A stretch of 64,000 nt of DNA from NCBI RefSeq assembly GCF_000785435.2, contig NZ_JTDB02000002.1, positions 908,272-972,271 on the forward strand, given 5' to 3'. The notes under the pieces were generated by a model. It had not been told where the DNA came from. It saw nothing but the letters and a program-made list of their open reading frames with translations, and made no database searches. Shown in pieces: positions 62,398-64,000 of this stretch; the first letter of the stretch is position 1, and every line of letters begins with the position of its first letter. This stretch comes from Paraburkholderia sacchari (lineage in GTDB: Bacteria > Pseudomonadota > Gammaproteobacteria > Burkholderiales > Burkholderiaceae). Position numbers and translations under genes: made by a program.

Positions 62398-62861
62398 TGC
62401 GTCTCGTCACGTCTCTTGCCGTCGATCAACGGGCCTAAAAACACCGAAGTCTGCCGATCGGCCGATTGCCTCGCGTTTACACGCAATTGGCCTCGGCCAA
62501 ATGTTGTCGGCCGCACATACCACCATGCCGTCATTCGTACGGCTGATCACTCCTTAACCCGCCGAACGCCCAATCGCGACGTTTCTGCCAAAGCGATGGT
62601 TGGCTGCGCAACGTGTCAACTGTCGAAACGGCGGGCTTCCTGAGAACGCGTGGTCCAGCGCTCGTCTGTCGGATTCTTTATTTCGGATTTCCTCCCGCTT
62701 TCAATCGCTCAGTGAGGTAGCGAACGGTTTGCTCTCTGTGTCGCGGATACCTTAACGACACGTAAAAGGGAGGCGGCCGCGCTGAGCAATCAGCGGCGCT
62801 GCTTGAGATGACGTCCACGGTCCACGGTCGGCGTCGAGGAATGATTAATTTGGAATCCAAA
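62398..62861. other. Gap between M20 gene and the glycine-rich secreted protein
   Basis: About 460 bp with no gene. The codon-like composition changes throughout; short open frames on both strands show no family features. The last ~60 bp carry AT-rich patches and a GGA ribosome-site-like sequence before ATG 62862, so a promoter is likely in its 3' half, but I see no clear -10/-35 pair. Confidence 0.4.
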
Positions 62862-64000
62862 ATGAAAACGAAGACCCGGGGGGGGAAGGAATGGGTGCCA
62901 CTGAAAGTTCTGGCGATGCTGGCGGTTAGTCTGCAAGCGGGGACGGGGGTGGCTAGTCCATCTACTGCAGGGAACGCGCCGGACGTCCTCGCAGATGGCA
63001 CAGGTCTGTCATTCCGGCAAGGCGGCATCGATTCGCCCATGGGCGCAGCTGACGCTTTGGCTGCGACCGGTCAGCAGATGCCAGGCGGCGCGCGCGGCGC
63101 GGGAGTAGGCGTCGGCTCGGCTGCGAGCCCGGGGCCGGGCGCGGGCGATGGCAGCGGGTCGGGTGGGCCCGGCACGGCAGGCGTTGCGACGGACGGCGGC
63201 ACGGGCGCCGGCACCGGAAATACGGGTATTGGCAGTGGGGGTGGCCTCTCTGGCCGCGTCGGTGCCAACGTGGGGGCAACCACCGCAGGAACTGCAAACG
63301 GTGGCAGAGGTGACGCTGGAACGTCGGGCGGTGGCGTGGGAGGTTCCACCGCGGGTAGTTCAAGCAGCGGTGGCGCAGGTGCTGGAAGCACGGGTAGCCA
63401 AAGCAACGGTGGCCAGCAGGGTGTCGGTGGTCAGGGCGCGGGAGCGCAGGCCGGCGGTGGCCAAGGTAGCGGTGCGCAGGGTGGCGGTGCGCAAGGTGGC
63501 AGTGCTCAGGGTAGTGGTTCGCAAGGTACCGGCGGTCAAGGTGGCAGTGGTCAGGGTAGTGGTTCGCAGGGTGCCGGCGGTCAGGGTGGCGGTGGTCAGG
63601 GTAGCGGTTCGCAAGGTGCTGGCGGCCAGGGTGGCAGTGGTCAGGGTGGCGGTTCGCAAGGTGCTGGCGGTCAAGGTGGCAGTGGTCAGGGTAGCGGTTC
63701 GCAAGGTACTGGCGGTCAAGGTGGCAGTGGTCAGGGTAGCGGCGGCCACGGTAACGGTGGTCAGGGTAACGGCGGCCAAGGAAGCGGCGGCCAAGGAAGC
63801 GGCGGCCACGGTAACGGTGGTCAAGGTAACGGCGGCCAAGGAAGCGGCGGCCAGGGAAGCGGTGGTCAGGGAAGCGGAGGCCAGGGTAGTGGCGGCCATG
63901 GCAACGGCGGTCAGGGAAGCGGCGGCCAGGGAAGCGGAGGCCAGGGAAGCGGAGGCCAGGGAAGCGGAGGCCAGGGAAGCGGAGGCCAGGGAAGCGGAGC
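62862..64000 (+). CDS. Secreted Gly/Ser/Gln-rich repeat protein (incomplete, runs past window end)
   Basis: At least 379 residues, no stop before 64000. A signal peptide is visible (MKTKTRGGKEWVPLKVL, hydrophobic core LAMLAVSLQ, small residues and cleavage near GVAS). From ~residue 180 the sequence is nearly pure pentapeptide repeat G-S/N/A-G-G-Q/H (15 bp each), with the last seven units almost identical. Such glycine-rich repeats form flexible or matrix-like surface or exported proteins; no specific domain is seen. An in-frame ATG at 62841 is too close to its GAGGA to be the start. A G8 run (62878-62885) lies at codons 6-8. The minus-strand frame (63360-63899) is only the reverse reading of the repeat. 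Confidence 0.8.
   Translation, partial: MKTKTRGGKEWVPLKVLAMLAVSLQAGTGVASPSTAGNAPDVLADGTGLSFRQGGIDSPMGAADALAATGQQMPGGARGAGVGVGSAASPGPGAGDGSGSGGPGTAGVATDGGTGAGTGNTGIGSGGGLSGRVGANVGATTAGTANGGRGDAGTSGGGVGGSTAGSSSSGGAGAGSTGSQSNGGQQGVGGQGAGAQAGGGQGSGAQGGGAQGGSAQGSGSQGTGGQGGSGQGSGSQGAGGQGGGGQGSGSQGAGGQGGSGQGGGSQGAGGQGGSGQGSGSQGTGGQGGSGQGSGGHGNGGQGNGGQGSGGQGSGGHGNGGQGNGGQGSGGQGSGGQGSGGQGSGGHGNGGQGSGGQGSGGQGSGGQGSGGQGSGGQGSG
62878..62885 (+). repeat. G8 homopolymer near start of the glycine-rich protein
   Basis: Eight G residues within codons 6-8 of the gene at 62862 (Arg-Gly-Gly). Length change of one or two would shift the frame immediately after the start codon. It is the longest homopolymer I noticed in a coding region of this window. 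Confidence 0.8.
63420..64000 (+). repeat. 15-bp coding tandem repeat region (GSGGQ-type units)
   Basis: Units like GGAAGCGGAGGCCAG recur in direct orientation to the window edge, with 30-bp higher-order periodicity (units ending GGTTCGCAAGGT...) in the first half and almost identical copies in the last ~100 bp. The repeat keeps frame, so changes in copy number alter only protein length. Confidence 0.9.

Noticed and set aside
63360..63899. Minus-strand frame of Ala/Thr/Leu pentads that looks like a pentapeptide-repeat protein
   Set aside because: It is the reverse reading of the GSGGQ repeat of the secreted protein, which has a signal peptide, codon use and start on the plus strand.
63420..64000. 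Considered as CRISPR or non-coding satellite
   Set aside because: Keeps an open frame with a signal peptide and no spacers; coding tandem repeat.
1..64000. tRNA, rRNA or origin of replication
   Set aside because: No cloverleaf, rRNA stretches or DnaA-box cluster were seen by eye on either strand; small RNAs cannot be excluded.

Overview
The window looks like a chromosomal segment of a high-GC betaproteobacterium of the Burkholderia/Paraburkholderia group. The reasons are the GC-rich codon use, the order yqgE-ruvX-pyrR-pyrB-pyrC'(pyrX)-plsC, an rfbBACD plus wzm/wzt O-antigen block flanked by apaH and a wbpL/wbpM/galE end, and the LysR/Rieske/ABC catabolic genes. I saw no rRNA, tRNA or CRISPR. 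All assignments come from reading motifs by eye; no database search was run.

Layout. 1-6.5 kb is housekeeping: the 3' end of an unassigned protein, then yqgE, ruvX and a pyrimidine operon (pyrR, pyrB and a catalytically dead dihydroorotase homologue), then plsC. apaH follows on the minus strand. 7.8-46.2 kb is a large surface-polysaccharide locus. It begins with dTDP-rhamnose synthesis (rfbB, A, C, D), a glycosyltransferase, a two-gene ABC exporter (wzm, wzt with a short Wzt), a tandem-GT2 protein, a 1600-residue multi-domain glycosyltransferase, and the four genes for GDP-D-glycero-D-manno-heptose (hddA, gmhA, hddC, gmhB). From about 23.5 to 39 kb the locus is AT-richer and patchy: a GT34-like transferase, an O-acyltransferase, FkbM, an FkbH-like HAD protein, two more methyltransferases and a second giant glycosyltransferase (1445 residues). 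These are separated by debris of a phage tail-fibre/C1q-like gene, an IS66 transposase and an IS3-family transposase. The locus closes with a GT2, a sugar epimerase, the initiating lipid-carrier transferase (wbpL-like), wbpM-like 4,6-dehydratase, a strong terminator, and convergent galE and a PglA-like GT4.

46.4-47.2 kb holds a cidA/lrgA gene with a doubtful start and an lrgB cut to about half its length, which marks a rearrangement boundary. 47.4-62.4 kb is accessory: a VirK/YbjX protein, a phytanoyl-CoA-dioxygenase-like protein, and then a coherent uncharacterised catabolic cluster. That cluster has two Rieske oxygenase alpha subunits, two LysR regulators, a complete polyamine-type ABC importer, a flavin monooxygenase, a Rid-family protein, a DUF1028 protein and an M20 (ArgE-like) deacylase. 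It looks built to import and degrade a nitrogenous, perhaps quaternary-amine or N-acylated, compound. The window ends inside a secreted Gly/Ser/Gln-rich protein made of 15-bp tandem repeats, with a run of eight G residues just after its start codon.

The most unusual items are the two giant proteins that share a pyruvyltransferase-like head, a long coiled coil and reshuffled glycosyltransferase modules; the Rieske/Rid/DUF1028/M20 cluster; and an 11-bp tandem repeat that multiplies the ribosome-binding site in front of the DUF1028 gene.
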